A stretch of 64,000 nucleotides of DNA from Cerioporus squamosus (GCA_022592435.1 JABYQS010000135.1:40317-104316); one strand, 5' to 3'; counted from the first letter of the stretch, positions 47,722-59,383 are shown. The notes: generated by a model not told the origin, from the sequence alone. Translations and numbers: made by a program.

Positions 47722-47944
47722 TACATATACGAATAGTGTCCTGCATAGATATGCGTTCTGGCCAAGTCCCATAGGAGTCGCGTCTCAACTCGAAGCGCGC
47801 TGTTGGGATCGAATTCCAACATTGTATCCTCGGGACACAGCAACAAGTACGCTACATTACAACTAGTGATACAGTGTGTCGATCATGACCCGGTGCCAAA
47901 CACATCACATATCCCAGCGTGAGCCTCACCCTGCCAGTGAGGAT

Positions 47945-49111
47945 CTACTGGAGGTGCGCGTAGCTCTCCGCCGCATCCCAAGACAACAGCGCATCCGGCC
48001 CAATCTTCTCCATGACCAGCTTCTCACTCAGCACCCACAGATTCTTCCCGAGCTCTTCGTCCTGCGCCTGCTTCGACTCCTCCGAGACCTTGCCCGCCTC
48101 GGTGAAGTAGCGCCCGTTCCAGCCCTGCTTCTCGACATCCTCGCTCGTCGCGGCCCACAGCGCGCTCAGGGAGCCCTTCTTGGGGCTGCGCATGAGCGGG
48201 ACGACGGCGGCCTTTGCAAAGGTGCCCATGACGCGCCCGTACGCCTCCTTGAACTGCTCCGGCTGGTTCGTGTGCACGCCGCCAGGGTGCACGGCGAGCG
48301 CGAGGATGCGGTCGCCGTTCGGCCTGAAGACGCGCTCGAGGAGGCCGTACTTTGTGAAGAGGATGAGGGCGAGCTTGGAGCGGGCGTAGTAGCCGTTGGG
48401 GCCGAGGCCGAGGTCGGAGGAGACCTCGGCGGCGTTGGCGAAGGCGACGGAGGCGGGCGCGGTGCGGTGCAGCTCGGAGGAGACGGAGACGATGCGCGGG
48501 GCGGGGGCGTTGGGCAGGGCGGCGGTGCGCCGAAGGAGGGGGAGGAGGCGGTTGATGAGGAGGTAGTGCCCGAGGTAGTTCACGCCGAAGTGGCGGTCGA
48601 TCCCGTTTGCGGTGAGTGCGAATGCGTTCACGCCGACGCCTGCGTCGCATATGAGCTGTTGGGAGTGGGTCGTGAGTTGTCTGGGCCATGGGCGAGATGG
48701 ACGGAGGATTGCAACTTATGAGGTCGAGCCGCTTCTCGGTTTCCCGGATGTTGTCGGCCACGTCTTTGACCATCTTGAGGTTCCCGAGATCGCACTCGAC
48801 GAAGGCTATGTCGACCGTCGGGTCTTCCTTCTTGATCGTCGCGACCGTGTTCGCGCCGTTCTCCTCCATCCGGGAGAGAACGAGGACGCGAGCCTTGGCC
48901 AGGGCGAGCGCGTGTGCGATCTCGAAGCCGATGCTCTGGGTTCCTCTGGTGACGAGGGCAGTCTGTGCAAGTGCGACGTCATGGTCAGCCAGGATCACTC
49001 GGTGCTGGTGAAAGGTTCGAGAGCTCTCACCCGTCCCGACAGATCTGATTCTGCTACGGTCGACTGGTCGAAGGCCTCCTTGCTCTTCACCTTGGTGATG
49101 ATCTTCTGCAT
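47945..49111 (-). CDS. short-chain dehydrogenase/reductase, cofactor motif damaged
   Basis: An SDR-family oxidoreductase starting MQKIITKVKSKEAFDQSTVA. Exon 1 is followed by DLSGR-TALVTRGTQSIGFEI. In active members this glycine-rich loop reads TGGxxGIG; here two of the three motif glycines are replaced (TR and SIG). The NAG motif reads CDAG. The catalytic Ser (SVSSELH) and YxxxK (YYARSK) are intact, and the C-terminal half is long and clean (LAVHPGGVHTNQPEQFKEAY). The second intron, needed to join RLDL to LICDAGVG, starts ATAAGT (48719-48714) instead of GTAAGT. No GT donor nearby keeps the frame. The gene may be decaying or may use a rare AT-AG intron. Substrate unknown. Confidence 0.8.
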
Positions 49112-49613
49112 GGTTGTCGTGCGTTCGTTAGGGTAATCGGCTATGTTGGGGTCTTGGTGTATGTGTTGCGTACGTTGATGCTACGATTCGGTGGTCTCCT
49201 GCATGTCGTATAGAACAAAGGTTCTTAATGTCCTGCACGAGTATTGTGTACCGGAATATTCGTCATATATTTGCGTCATAGCGGCTCCCGTGGAAAGCGA
49301 ACTTCGGGCTGAGCAGGGTTGAGCGCAGTTTGCCAAGTGCGCATCAGGTGCATCATGCAGTGGAGCAAGCAGCACGAGTACTGGGATAGCACCACAACGC
49401 CCACGAAAAGGAAAATTAGTCGCCAATCGTAATCATATGTGTTGGTATCGTACCCAGACATGTGAGTAAGAAGTCACACGCCTGGATACGAGACCAACAT
49501 GCACTGTTGTGCGGCACCCTTCCTCAGCGAACATCATGTCCTGTCATCAGCAAAACCGCACATTTTATGCAATGACATGCAATGTGCTTTGAGGATTACA
49601 CACCTTCAAAATG
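49112..49613. other. intergenic left of the transposon
   Basis: 5' flank of the SDR gene. No gene recognised. The stretch from about 49555 becomes rich in TGCA words, like the transposon's subterminal region. Confidence 0.45.
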
Positions 49614-49784
49614 CACTGTAGTAGTATACAGAACAATGCATACCTTGAGATGCGCTGCTGCGCACTGCAAACGTCAGGAAGCGCTTTTGTGGTATGCAAA
49701 GCGCAGCAGTGCGCCGTGAAGTAATGCAGAAGATAGCATATCATTACATTGCATGGTAAAGTTTTGCAGACTTATGCAGACGAG

Positions 49785-49980
49785 CAAGATGCACAGCAGG
49801 ACAACAGACAAACGGAATACAGACGAGCGGCATGATCGATGAGCAGAGCAGAATACAGACGAGCAGGACAGCGAACGAGCAGAATACAGACGAGCGGGAC
49901 AGCATGCGTGCGGAATACAGACGAGCGGGACAGCAGACGAGCGGGACAACAGACGAGCGGGACCGCGGGCGAGCAGGATA
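49785..49980. repeat. degenerate minisatellite
   Basis: About ten imperfect copies of a unit close to CAGACGAGCGGGACAGC, some extended by GGAATA or AGAATA, run head to tail directly after the stop of the companion ORF. Unit length varies from about 16 to 22 bp. It lies inside the left subterminal region of the transposon. Confidence 0.8.
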
Positions 49981-49982
49981 GA

Positions 49983-50985
49983 TCAGGCGGGGTCCGAGTC
50001 GGTGCGCTGCTTGACGCGCCTGACCAGGCCATTCTGGAAGTCATGAATGCTAATCAGTTATGTACTCAGTCCTGACATGCACAACGCGACGTACTTTCGT
50101 GACTCCAATAATGGGAGAGATTCGAAGAATCGGGGACGGGGAGAACTCGCGCTTCACCCCCGCGGTAGGTGCAGCAGTCTCGATGCCAGTCTCGATGTGT
50201 TCACCCGGAGCGGAGGCTGCAGAGAAGCCGGCGATAGCGGAGAGTGGGACCACTGTGGCAGTGGAGGGAGGAGAGGCTGCACGTTGGGGCAGGAGGATTG
50301 CGCGAAGCGCGTCGTGCGATGGGTGGGAAGGAGCGAGCAAGATCGATTTGAGGTAGTCGTCGATGCGGGTGTCGACGCGGCGGTCGACGCGGTCTTCGAG
50401 GTCAGAGATCTTAGAGATGACGTGCGCGTTGACACGGTCCTCGAGCCCAGGGAGGACGCGTTGCTCGACATGCGCGTCGACCTGAAGCTTGAGGCCGGGC
50501 ACGACGGACGATTCCATCTTTGCCTCGAACGCGTCCATGACGCGCTCACCCATGATCTCCGCCTGAAGCTCGACCAGCTCCTCGGGTGTGCACTCCGGGA
50601 CCGTCGTATCCTGCGCACCGTGTCCATCGTACACCACCGCATCCTCCCTGTCTGCATCATCCCCAGTGTCCTCATCCTCCTCTCGCATGTATCCCTCCAC
50701 CATCATGCCCTGACGTAGCGCCCTCCGAGTGCGGTCGACTCGTGTCTTCAAGGAGTCTGTCGCCCTTGCGTACGCTTCAGCTCGTTCGGCGCCCTCAGCT
50801 GTGGCCACCTTGTAGGCTGCTTGCGAAGCGAAGATGGCGAGATCGATCATGGCTTTGGTGGCCGCATCTTGCCCCGAGGTTTGTTGTTCGTCTGATTCGT
50901 CGGAGTCGTTGTGGTCGGAGTCGTTGTGGTAGAGCGTGCGATGGAGCAAGAAGGCGCGGATGAAAGCATCTGGGGCGGGGTCCAT
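49983..50985 (-). CDS. transposon companion ORF, acidic coiled-coil protein
   Basis: Two exons (50095-50985 and 49983-50033) join in phase to 313 residues beginning MDPAPDAFIRAFLLHRTL. No known domain is recognised. The N-terminus is Asp/Ser-rich (HNDSDHNDSDESDEQQ); the middle is an acidic stretch, then heptad-like helices (KISDLEDRVDRRVDTRIDDY) that suggest oligomerisation. The C-terminal exon adds NGLVRRVKQRTDSDPA. It lies downstream of the transposase on the same strand (about 155 bp gap) and inside the candidate termini, so an accessory role in transposition is inferred. The start was chosen as the first ATG after the upstream gap. Confidence 0.65.
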
Positions 50986-51139
50986 GTTGCCGGCGGTAGG
51001 TCGGGGAAAAGATAAAGGAGGAGCGCTGGCCTGGCGGACGCGCAAGCCTTAGCGCTTTTCCCATCACATGACTGGACGCGTCGCGTCGCATCACACGTCG
51101 TGAGCATGGTAGCACGGATTCATTGCATTACTATGGTAC

Positions 51140-54100
51140 CTACGGCGCTGCGTACCCGGCTATATCGTACTCATCGTCCAGTCCTTCGCCAAGTGCGTCT
51201 TTCTCCACCCCTAGTTCCTCGGGCCGCCCATCCTCGTCCTCAATCTCCCATTCCTGAACCACTTCTTCATCTTCCTGCTCGTCAACCCCCTCTGTATCGT
51301 CCACTTCCATACCGGCACGGAAGTTTGCAAGCTCCTGCTCCAATGCGCCCCCAACGCCCGCTGCTGCGATTTCTGGCACAAGCTTCAGAAGGTCTTCGGG
51401 ACGTGTGGCCTCAACAGGAGCGTCCTCGACGATGTCCTGCCACTCGGAGTCAGGGTCTTCGTCATCCAGTTGCGCCGTTGTCCGCTGGGTCACTCCCCGA
51501 TGCCCTATACCTCCACCAAAGTATCGCATGAACATATCGCGATCGACGAAGCTAAAAACATTGACTTGTTAGCGTGCATAGCGCACTGAGAGCACAGATG
51601 AAACTTACAAGTTCACGTAATGATATCGAAAGTCGCTATCATCCTCCCGAGTGCTATCTGACTTCCCAACAACCTTGCGTGCCATCGACGGACCAAGAAG
51701 CGTGTTGACTTTGCCGTGCGCGAAGGCCGGAATGATATGGGAACCGCGGACAACATCAGCGGGATTAACAAACCCAAAAGCTTCATCCTCGCTACCGCAC
51801 GGCACAAACTCCACGCGATGAAGGCGTTTCTCTTTCATGCCTCCTGGGTGAGACTTATCGAGTCGGAACCAACGCACAAATAAGACGTCCATGCGCTCGA
51901 ATTCGTGCATAGGGGAGCCGTAGAGCCGGACATTGATGTGGAAGATGTGAACGACGCGCGCGTAGATGTATGGATGGGCATCATCACCGTCAGAGCGCGA
52001 ATTGTCGGCAAGCAGCATTATGTCGCCATGGTTCTTCGGGTTGACAGAGTCCTGACTGCGCCGGAGGTCGTACGATGTCCAGTTCAGGCGTAGGACGTCG
52101 TGCCAGTAGAGTTGCTCCTTGTGTATCACGAGGCGGGCGCGGTCCTGGAACGAATATGATCCGCCTGACTCATCGTATGTGGGAATGAATACTCCGCGTT
52201 CTTGGAGTCGTGAGAGTGCATGTTCCTTCAGCCCATGGTAGAAGTCCTAGCAAAGAAATGAGTCAGGGCCCTGGTCGGAGCGATATGTAGAAATACACAT
52301 GACGAGCGCGGGGTCATTTTCGAAGGACGAGACCCAACTGAATACGTTGTCATGGCTGCGCTGCGACTGGGCGATGTGGTAGCGCTGTGTTGCAGAGCTG
52401 TAAGGGAGTTTCGTCCGCTCGTCTTCTGATGCGAGCTTCGTCTGGTCGTCGCCCTCTGATTCCTTGTCGATCGGTGCCTTCTTCCTCTCCAGGGCCTCCG
52501 CAGCCTTCTTCTTCCGCGCGACACGCCCGCGATCCACCCGGGCCTTGATGACTCGCAACTTCTCTGAGAGCAGGGTCCTGCGCGCAATCTGCCCCTCATG
52601 ATTGACCTTGTTCGTCCTACCGTAGACGTCCTTGGAATGGATGTGCTCCATTTCCCCCTATTCAGAATGGATTAGCGCAGCATCTCGTCAGGGAGGGAGC
52701 ACGTACTGTGTGTGCGGTGCTGTTGTCCAGCGAGCCTAAAGCGACGACGGTCGTGGCATAATCACGAAGCGCGTGGAACTTGTATGTGTTGCAATTGAAC
52801 GTCTTCAGCTTGCGTACCGTAGGAGCTTGCCCGCGGTTTCCCTTCGTCATTCGAGCCTTTCGTCGCCCGCGCGCCGCTAGCTCTTTGGGGAGCTCGACCG
52901 TTATGTACTTTGGACACACCTTCTTGGCGAAGATGCGTGTCGATTTGCCCACATTGGCCGCCGCGGTCCCGAGGGCTTCAATGGTCTTCGGTACATGCAT
53001 CCGCAGCTTGCCGAGCGCGTGCAGTGTTGCCAGGTCGAAGATGAGGTCGAGGACTATCTTGTCGTCAGCCTTGGACTCGAGCAGCTTCTCGAACACAGGC
53101 ATGAAGCACTAGGTAAGAGGCATGTGAGCGATGACATTCTTAGTTCAACTGCACGACGCACCTGCAGCCGATCCTCGTAGTCCCGGGCTGCAAGCTTGCC
53201 CTGGTCGCAGACGTTGTTGGAGAACTTGCGAATGATTGAACGGCCGTACGTGGGAACCAGCCGATAACTGGTCATGCGGGCTAATATCAGATGGATGTTT
53301 GCGCCACAGGAATGGCCACTGGCACGTACCGCTTGTTGAATACCTGAATAACATCGCCGCCGACCGCGTGCAGTATACGCATGAGATGTGTGAATATTGT
53401 CTTCCAGACGCCCAACTCGACCTCGTGCATGAAGTCGGGCGCAAAGAGCGAATAGAAGTTGAACCCATGTTCTCGGAGCTTGATCGAGTACGCGCTCTGT
53501 TGAGAGTCTCAGTCAGTGGCAGGGTCGGCAAGAACCAGGCAGAAACATACACGCGTCGGCGTGAGCGACAAGGGCCCAAGGACGCGGTCGAGGTAGACAC
53601 TAGTCAGCGGCATCCCATTTTCGAAGATCCATTTGCGTGCGAGAGTGATGCGCCAGTTGACGTCGTTATCGTCTATGCGGGTATTGTTGCGCCGATAATC
53701 GTCAGCATGTGTTCCCATCTCAATGAGCTTGTCCTTGTTGATCTTGCAGCGCGGACAAGGACATTTTGCGAGGTATTTCAGACACGTGAGAAGGATTCTG
53801 TCTAGCGGTTAGCTATGGCACCGGCTGCTGATGCTGATGATGTACTCACTTCTCAACGAAATCAGCAGTATGGAGAACAAACCGGGGGAACTGGCGACGA
53901 GTGATGCCATCGCCACATTCAACAACGTCACCATGGACGTAGATGTACATGAATTGGTCGTCGAGCAGGAGAAGGAGAATCTGTTGGACGAGCTCACGGC
54001 GCAGGAATGTCAATACGGCTGCCGTGGCGGCCTCCTGATAGTGGTCGGTATAGAAATCTTGGATCTGGTCTGGGAGCTGTGTTGGCCAGTTATGTCAGTA

Positions 54101-55846
54101 CTACCTCCACTGGGCACTCACGCGAACACTGACCAAAGGGATATAAGCCATGTGATGCGCTGCATATGCTGTCGGCCTCCCGCGTTCATACTTGCTTTGA
54201 TTGCCAAAGTACAGGTATATTGGCCAGAGACTCGCGCTGCCGAAGTTCGTGAGGCGAGTAGAGTCGGAATACAAACAGATGAGAGTGATGCAGTACTCGA
54301 GATCGTCGGGATCGCCTTGCTCACGAACACGCGAGCGCATCGCAGCATCTTCTTCGAGGGCGGTGTCCGAATTGAAGATCTCGCTCCAGACCCGAATGTC
54401 CTCATCGAGAGAGTCGGCCGAGGAAGACGAAGTCGAGGACGACGACGAAGTGGCAGAGGAAGATGTGGTCGAGGAGGAAGACGAAGTCGAGGAGGAAGAC
54501 GAAGTTGAGGAAGAGCGTCCCCTAGACGCATGCGACCGGGCAGACCGCGAGCTTGAGCTCGAAGAGGGTGAAGGTGAAGACGAGCATGACGAGGGCGCGG
54601 TGGGCAGCGAACACACGAATAGTTTGTGTGGTATCATATGCCAGTCTTTGACGCATTCTTGCTGTAATGCGGACCGTATTACCCCCTTGAACTTGCGGTG
54701 CCAGACTTTCTTGAGGGTGAAGACTGGGGCCTCTTCCTCAGAGGCATAACGGACACCTTCTTTCGGGACGTGCACGCGGACCTCGCCCTGTTCCCAACCG
54801 TTCTTGGCCGAGAACGGTGAGCCCGCTTCCTCTTCTGTGTAGTCATCTAGCAGCTTGATTTCCCTGGCAGCATTGAAGCCGGCGAGATCTGTGGCCACGA
54901 AGTCGTCCTCTTGCATTGCGCATGCGAGGGTGTTCATCTGCTGATCGGACTTGTTGTTGGCGCCGTTGTGCTGCCAGTACAGGAACTCGAAGGTTGATAC
55001 ATTTGGGAAGGGAGCATACGGGGGCTGTTCGTCTGGAACTGCCAGTCCGCGGGCGATGGAATCAACGCGGTGACGGGCCGCGCGCACATCGAATGCCACC
55101 GGGTCGCAGTGAGAGGCCAGCGATTGGTCCTCTTCCTCAGGGTCCCTTGCGGGTTTGACAGGAAACACCCGGTACATAGACCAGGCGTTCGTCGAGGAGC
55201 GGAACTTGAGGGATGCTGGCGACGAAGGAGAGGGACTGCCTTCCAGGTCTATCTCTTCGCGGACTCGACCTGCTGAGCAGATGGGCGAGGCTGGCAAGTC
55301 GACAAGAGGGGGAGCGTCTAGCCGCTGCTCTGAACCGGAGCGACTGACAGCCGCCGACCGCGGTGGTGGTGGGGAAGGCTCCCGAGGTGGCAGTTCAGCG
55401 CGAGCCGGGGCGGCTTGTGCTCGTGAGGGGCCAGCATATGAGGTCGGCAGGTAGTCGTCATAGCGGCTATGCGCGGGCTTCCGCACGCGACCTGCTCGAC
55501 TGACTAGGGCAGGGTCTGGCGGTGCTGCCTCGGGTAGCGGGAGAGGGTTGAGCTCCGGGGGCGCGTAGGGCTCGGGACTCGCCACGGGCTGGTTGAGGAG
55601 CTGAACAACTATGTCAGAAGAATGTATACACCACAGAGCATGCGTGAGTTATACCTCGCGTGCATTGTTGCGCTCCAGTCGCTTTTGGCGGCGGCTGGCC
55701 TCCTCACGGACTTCCTTCTCGCGTCGTTTCCGCAGGGTCTCGGAGACTGCGGCTGCCCCCGTCGATTTCTTGCACTGTCGCTTGTGCTGGCCGATTTTCC
55801 GTGCGTCTGCTGGTAGTTCCGTCCCGCATCGATGGCATAGCGGCAT
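51140..55846 (-). CDS. Plavaka-family transposase
   Basis: A large multi-exon transposase. It starts MPLCHRCGTELPADARKIG, with a CxxC...HxxxC zinc-finger-like motif (CHRC, HKRQC), then a Pro-rich linker. Core blocks in order: PFPNVSTFEFLYWQHNGANN, LTNFGSASLWPIYLYFGNQS, AAHHMAYIPLV, YVHGDVVECGDGITRRQFPR, CLKYLAKCPCPRCKINKDKL, FNFYSLFAPDFMHEVELGVW, VPTYGRSIIRKFSNNVCDQG, KLKTFNCNTYKFHALRDYAT, GEMEHIHSKDVYGRTNK, and FRYHYVNLFVDRDMFMRYFG. This is the full family order and no stop or frameshift was seen, so it may be active. A serine-only tract interrupts the N-terminal third. It is divergent from the DUF6698-type gene. Confidence 0.88.
54430..54600. repeat. serine-encoding microsatellite in the transposase
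   Basis: The plus strand repeats GAGGAAGACGAAGTC-like units; on the minus strand they encode about 60 residues that are nearly all Ser with scattered Thr, Arg and Ala. The tract lies between PHKLFVCSLPTAPS and SLDEDIRVWSEIFNSD, two conserved transposase blocks, and keeps the frame. Confidence 0.8.
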
Positions 55847-56031
55847 GGTGGTGGTTGTAAGCAGGTTGTGGAGGGGAAGATGTGGCGCAACCGATCCCAT
55901 CAAGGGACTATACAGTCGCGGCGAGGGATCGACGCGGTCACGTGGTCTGTGCACAAAACGCGCAGACGCATCAGCGCCGACCCTCCAGCCCCCTTTCCTC
56001 CCTCCCACAACAACATCCGCACGCATACAAG
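55847..56031. promoter_or_regulatory. internal divergent promoter of the transposon
   Basis: A 185-bp gap lies between the ATGs of the transposase (minus) and the DUF6698-type gene (plus). Both must be transcribed outward from it. Confidence 0.5.
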
Positions 56032-58184
56032 ATGGGAAACGAGAGCAGGAAGAAGCGTAGGGAGCAAGAGAAGCGTAGGGAGCAGGAGAAGCAGGCGCAG
56101 CACGCGAAGAGACGCGGACAGGTACAGCTGCGGCCGGTCCCACGCGCGATGCCAGTCACAGCGCCTGCGAAAATGTCCACTAACACAGCCGCCACGCCTC
56201 CTGAGACAGCGCCCACGCCCCCTCCTCCCCCGCGCGACCCATCTCTGCCCCCAACTTTCAGTAACGAGGGCCAAGGACGAGGCCGCTCACAACATCGATC
56301 GCCGTCGCCTGCTCGTAGCCTAAGCCTTGGCGAGGAATCGTCTGTATCGCCTCCCCCAACACCCAAGCGGAAACGCGCCCGCGAGGTCTCGGGGCTGGAT
56401 GACAAGGAGATCTGTGCGCGGTACAGCAAGCTCACCAAGACACTCGCCACGATGGACGATGACAATGTCCAACGCCAGTAAGTACCAAACTTGGCGCATA
56501 TAGTTACTCTGGGGCGCATATACTCACTGTGAGACTTCTTACAGCACGTCCTCAAGCATCTACGATTACCATGACAAAGCTCGACTAATCCCGCGACTTA
56601 TTCACCCATTTATCAACGTACACGAAGCCCTGACGTTCGGACTCACCTACCAGCAAGACGACTTCGATTGGGACGCAGAGGCCGAGGACGAGGACATGGA
56701 CGAGGAGGATGCCCAGGAGGATGCCGGAGAGGATGACGAGGAGTCCCCTAAAGCCAAGCGGTATGTGCCGCGCTCTTACATCGTCGCTGCTTGTTCATAC
56801 GTCTTCCACTCAGTGCACGCGAGCTCGCTCACAAAAAGGAGCTATTCTACCAGTACAACGCGCTCCTCGACATGATTCCGGGCCTCAAGACCGACATTCA
56901 TCTGATGAACGACGAAGAGGTCGAGCTGCTCGCTGAATACGTATGTAAACTGACATCGTGCGCTGCTCTCTAAGCTGACCCACTGGATAGCTCCAGAAGG
57001 TGAGCGCAAAGGCGCGTGGCACGGACTCCAGCCACGTCGCCGGCAGGATCATCACGTACATGCACGCTGCCACCGACATGCCTCGCGACGATGTCCCGAA
57101 GCTCCCTGCTATCTTGACAAAGGGCTTGCGTGGTTACGCGAACCATCACACAGCGCGCGCACTCATCCCACCGAACTTCATCAACTCTTTTGATCGGCAT
57201 TGGGAAAGGTAAGTGTCTCATGGTGCGCGGAAGTCTTGTACTCACTGCTTGGCACAGGGTCTGCGACATGATCCTCAAGAAGGAAGTACGCATACCTGGG
57301 GACGACTGGCCATCATTCCTCTTCGACCTTGACGTCTACAATGATCCCCGCCTGGAGGACTCGGACCTCGAGGCACTGTTACGCAGTGCACTCTTCAAGA
57401 TGGTACGTGTTCACACCTGTTGGACAATAGATATCCAACTGACATACCAACCGATATGGTAGATTTACAAGTCACTGTGGACCGGGGCGATCTCCGTCAG
57501 CATGGATGGAGGCCGACCTGACAAGGTGCCCGGCAAGCCTCCCATCGGCATGCACTACAAGTTGAGAGAGGTCACACCTCGTAGCTTGGCCTACACCGCG
57601 GTCCTGGTACGCTATCATGTACACTAGCCCTCCACATACTGACCTCTTTGCTCCAGACCCGCGAGGCACTCACGACGCACGACTGGAGCCTTGTGGACCT
57701 TGACTTCAACAATAGCCAGTTCTTCGAGGGCCTCGTCGATCTCTTCGATGAGCCGCGCACTGCATGGGCCAAGAAAACGCTTGAATGGTGGAATAGGTGA
57801 GTTTATACGTCCTTGCAAGGCTTTGCTAACACACCGTCTCAGCGAGGTTTATGGAAACCTGTCGCCTAAGGCGACGAGGAACTTGACCAAGGGCCGCCAG
57901 ACCATGGCGCAGAAGATCCGAAGCACACTCAAGCAACGCAAGGCGCACAAGGCCGGCAAGGCGGTCGCAAAGTAGGTACACATTTGCGTCCTGCCTACCT
58001 TACTCACACATTCCTGTATCATAGTTCCTCCTCTCCCTCGCCCGAAGATGCACCCCCGGAGGAAGAGGAGCGCTCTGATGATATTGCAGACATCGCAAAC
58101 TCCTCCGGCTCAGGCGCGGGCCCATCTGACTCACCTTCGCCCTCGGGCTCGCGCTCGGGTTCTCGCGCGTCCGACTCTGAGTAG
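56032..58184 (+). CDS. DUF6698-type protein carried by the transposon
   Basis: A multi-exon gene of about nine exons. The N-terminus is basic with repeated KRREQEKRREQEK, then Pro-rich and acidic linkers (EDEDMDEEDAQEDAGEDDEE). The conserved part reads LFYQYNALLDMIPGLKTDIH, SAKARGTDSSHVAGRIITYM, ILTKGLRGYANHHTARALIP, RVCDMILKKEVRIPGDDWPS and THDWSLVDLDFNNSQFFEGL, which I recognise as the DUF6698-type family often found beside such transposons in mushrooms. It ends in a Ser/Glu tail at TAG 58182-58184. Function unknown; it may bind DNA or regulate the element. Confidence 0.72.
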
Positions 58185-59383
58185 GTGATTGGCGGCTTGC
58201 GACTTATTCTCTTGTTCTTCCAGCCAGGTGCCCGCACCTCTCGTCGGTCTTCGCGCGGCGCGCGCGCGACCTCTCGACACTCTCCGCTTTCGCTAGGACG
58301 TGACTGTCTGCTGCTCTCGCCCTCTCGCTCTCGATACTTTTGCTATGGCTGTCTGCTATGCTCTCGTGTCAATCCCCTGCTCGCCTCTCGCTCTGCTGAT
58401 GTGTTTCGATGCTGTAACCATATTATAGAAGATGTATTATTTGTGTGCTACTATTGTGCAATACGACCACGTTTCCCCTGTGCTATATAGTTTTGGCCTG
58501 CCGTGCAATTGAGTGCCTCGCGCTGAAGCCCCAGCATTCTACCACTGACCGTTGCATATCTTGCCGTGTGCTCTGTGGTGATGCAAACCAGGCAGCTCAC
58601 ACCGTGGATTGTGGGAGATGGCAGTGCATCCTGATATTCTGCAGAGCGCTGCATACCCTCACAGTGTACCGTGAGGTCTATGGTGCACCGCCATGGTATG
58701 TAGCCCTCTGCCGAGTCTGAGGACCATGTCTAACCACTGCAGGGCCTCCCGGTACCTTGGCATTGCACCGCCTGAAATGCGGAGATGTGTGATGTTCTCA
58801 TACGTATGCAAACTATGAGCGGTTTTGCTGATGGTTGTCCTGCCCGTTTCGAAGACCAGTTTGTGATGTCTGGTGGCAAAACTACGCCCGCGGGCATCTC
58901 TTGCATCGTCCTTGAGTCGTATTTTCGCAGTTTATCCACCTGGACTGGATGGTAGGGAAGGTCATCCCAGCCTTTCGAAACGGGAGAAACTGATAAGTAG
59001 TATGTATCGGCCGCCCCGCTGATCAGCTTATAGTCAATGCAGCAAGTACCAGGACGCACTTTCACGATGTTATTATTCTCATCGACTTCAAAAATGTGCC
59101 GACCGGAAATCTTCAGTAGCTAAGGGACATTCGAGGAGGTAAGAAGTGGTGGTCATGATCAACTTCACGCAGAGGAAGGACTGGTTTGGGCTCGGGACGG
59201 TTAGGGTTGAGATGCATCTGGAACCCTCAAATGGGGTTAGGGCCCGTGCGCCAGCGCCTGACAGAAGATATATACCAACCACGGTGTCCTTGAGCTTGTC
59301 CGCCTTCTCCGGATCCCATTCCTTCCTTCTTCACCTCCACCCCGCCGTCGTCGTCATCATCTGACGCGACCAGAACGACTACG
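58185..59383. other. right transposon end and intergenic region
   Basis: 58185-58666 is the right subterminal region of the transposon. The remainder carries one minus-strand open frame (58730-59065, listed separately) and the upstream region of the RAP1-like gene. Confidence 0.45.
58730..59065 (-). CDS. orphan open frame next to the transposon
   Basis: A 111-residue frame starting MKVRPGTCCIDYKLISGAAD that stays open upstream to a possible CTTAG acceptor near 59120 (adding LLKISGRHIFEVDENNN). Codon choice and composition look protein-like, but I do not recognise it and see no start exon. It may be the end of a gene cut by the transposon insertion or a chance frame. Confidence 0.3.
   Translation of the reverse strand: MKVRPGTCCIDYKLISGAADTYYLSVSPVSKGWDDLPYHPVQVDKLRKYDSRTMQEMPAGVVLPPDITNWSSKRAGQPSAKPLIVCIRMRTSHISAFQAVQCQGTGRPCSG

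Larger units (their letters stand above)
49614..58666. mobile_element. Plavaka-type DNA transposon, about 9.05 kb
   Basis: The interval holds three genes that look like one element: a Plavaka-family transposase (minus), a companion ORF on the same strand and a divergent DUF6698-type gene. Candidate termini are CACTGTAGTAGTATACAG at 49614-49631 and the inverted CACTGTGAGGGTATGCAG at 58666-58649, matching at 13 of 18 positions and starting CACTGT. Both ends are followed inward by sequence rich in TGCA and GCGC words. No matching target-site duplication was found directly outside (ATG versus TAC), so the termini are provisional. Plavaka elements belong to the CACTA-like group and are common in Agaricomycetes. 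The ORFs appear undamaged. Confidence 0.75.

Noticed and set aside
48024..48998. 324-residue frame through the SDR intron
   Set aside because: It reads through the intron into an Arg/Pro-rich out-of-frame product; the real SDR blocks lie in another frame.
49785..49980. CRISPR-like array
   Set aside because: Repeats are head to tail without unique spacers, and the organism is a fungus.
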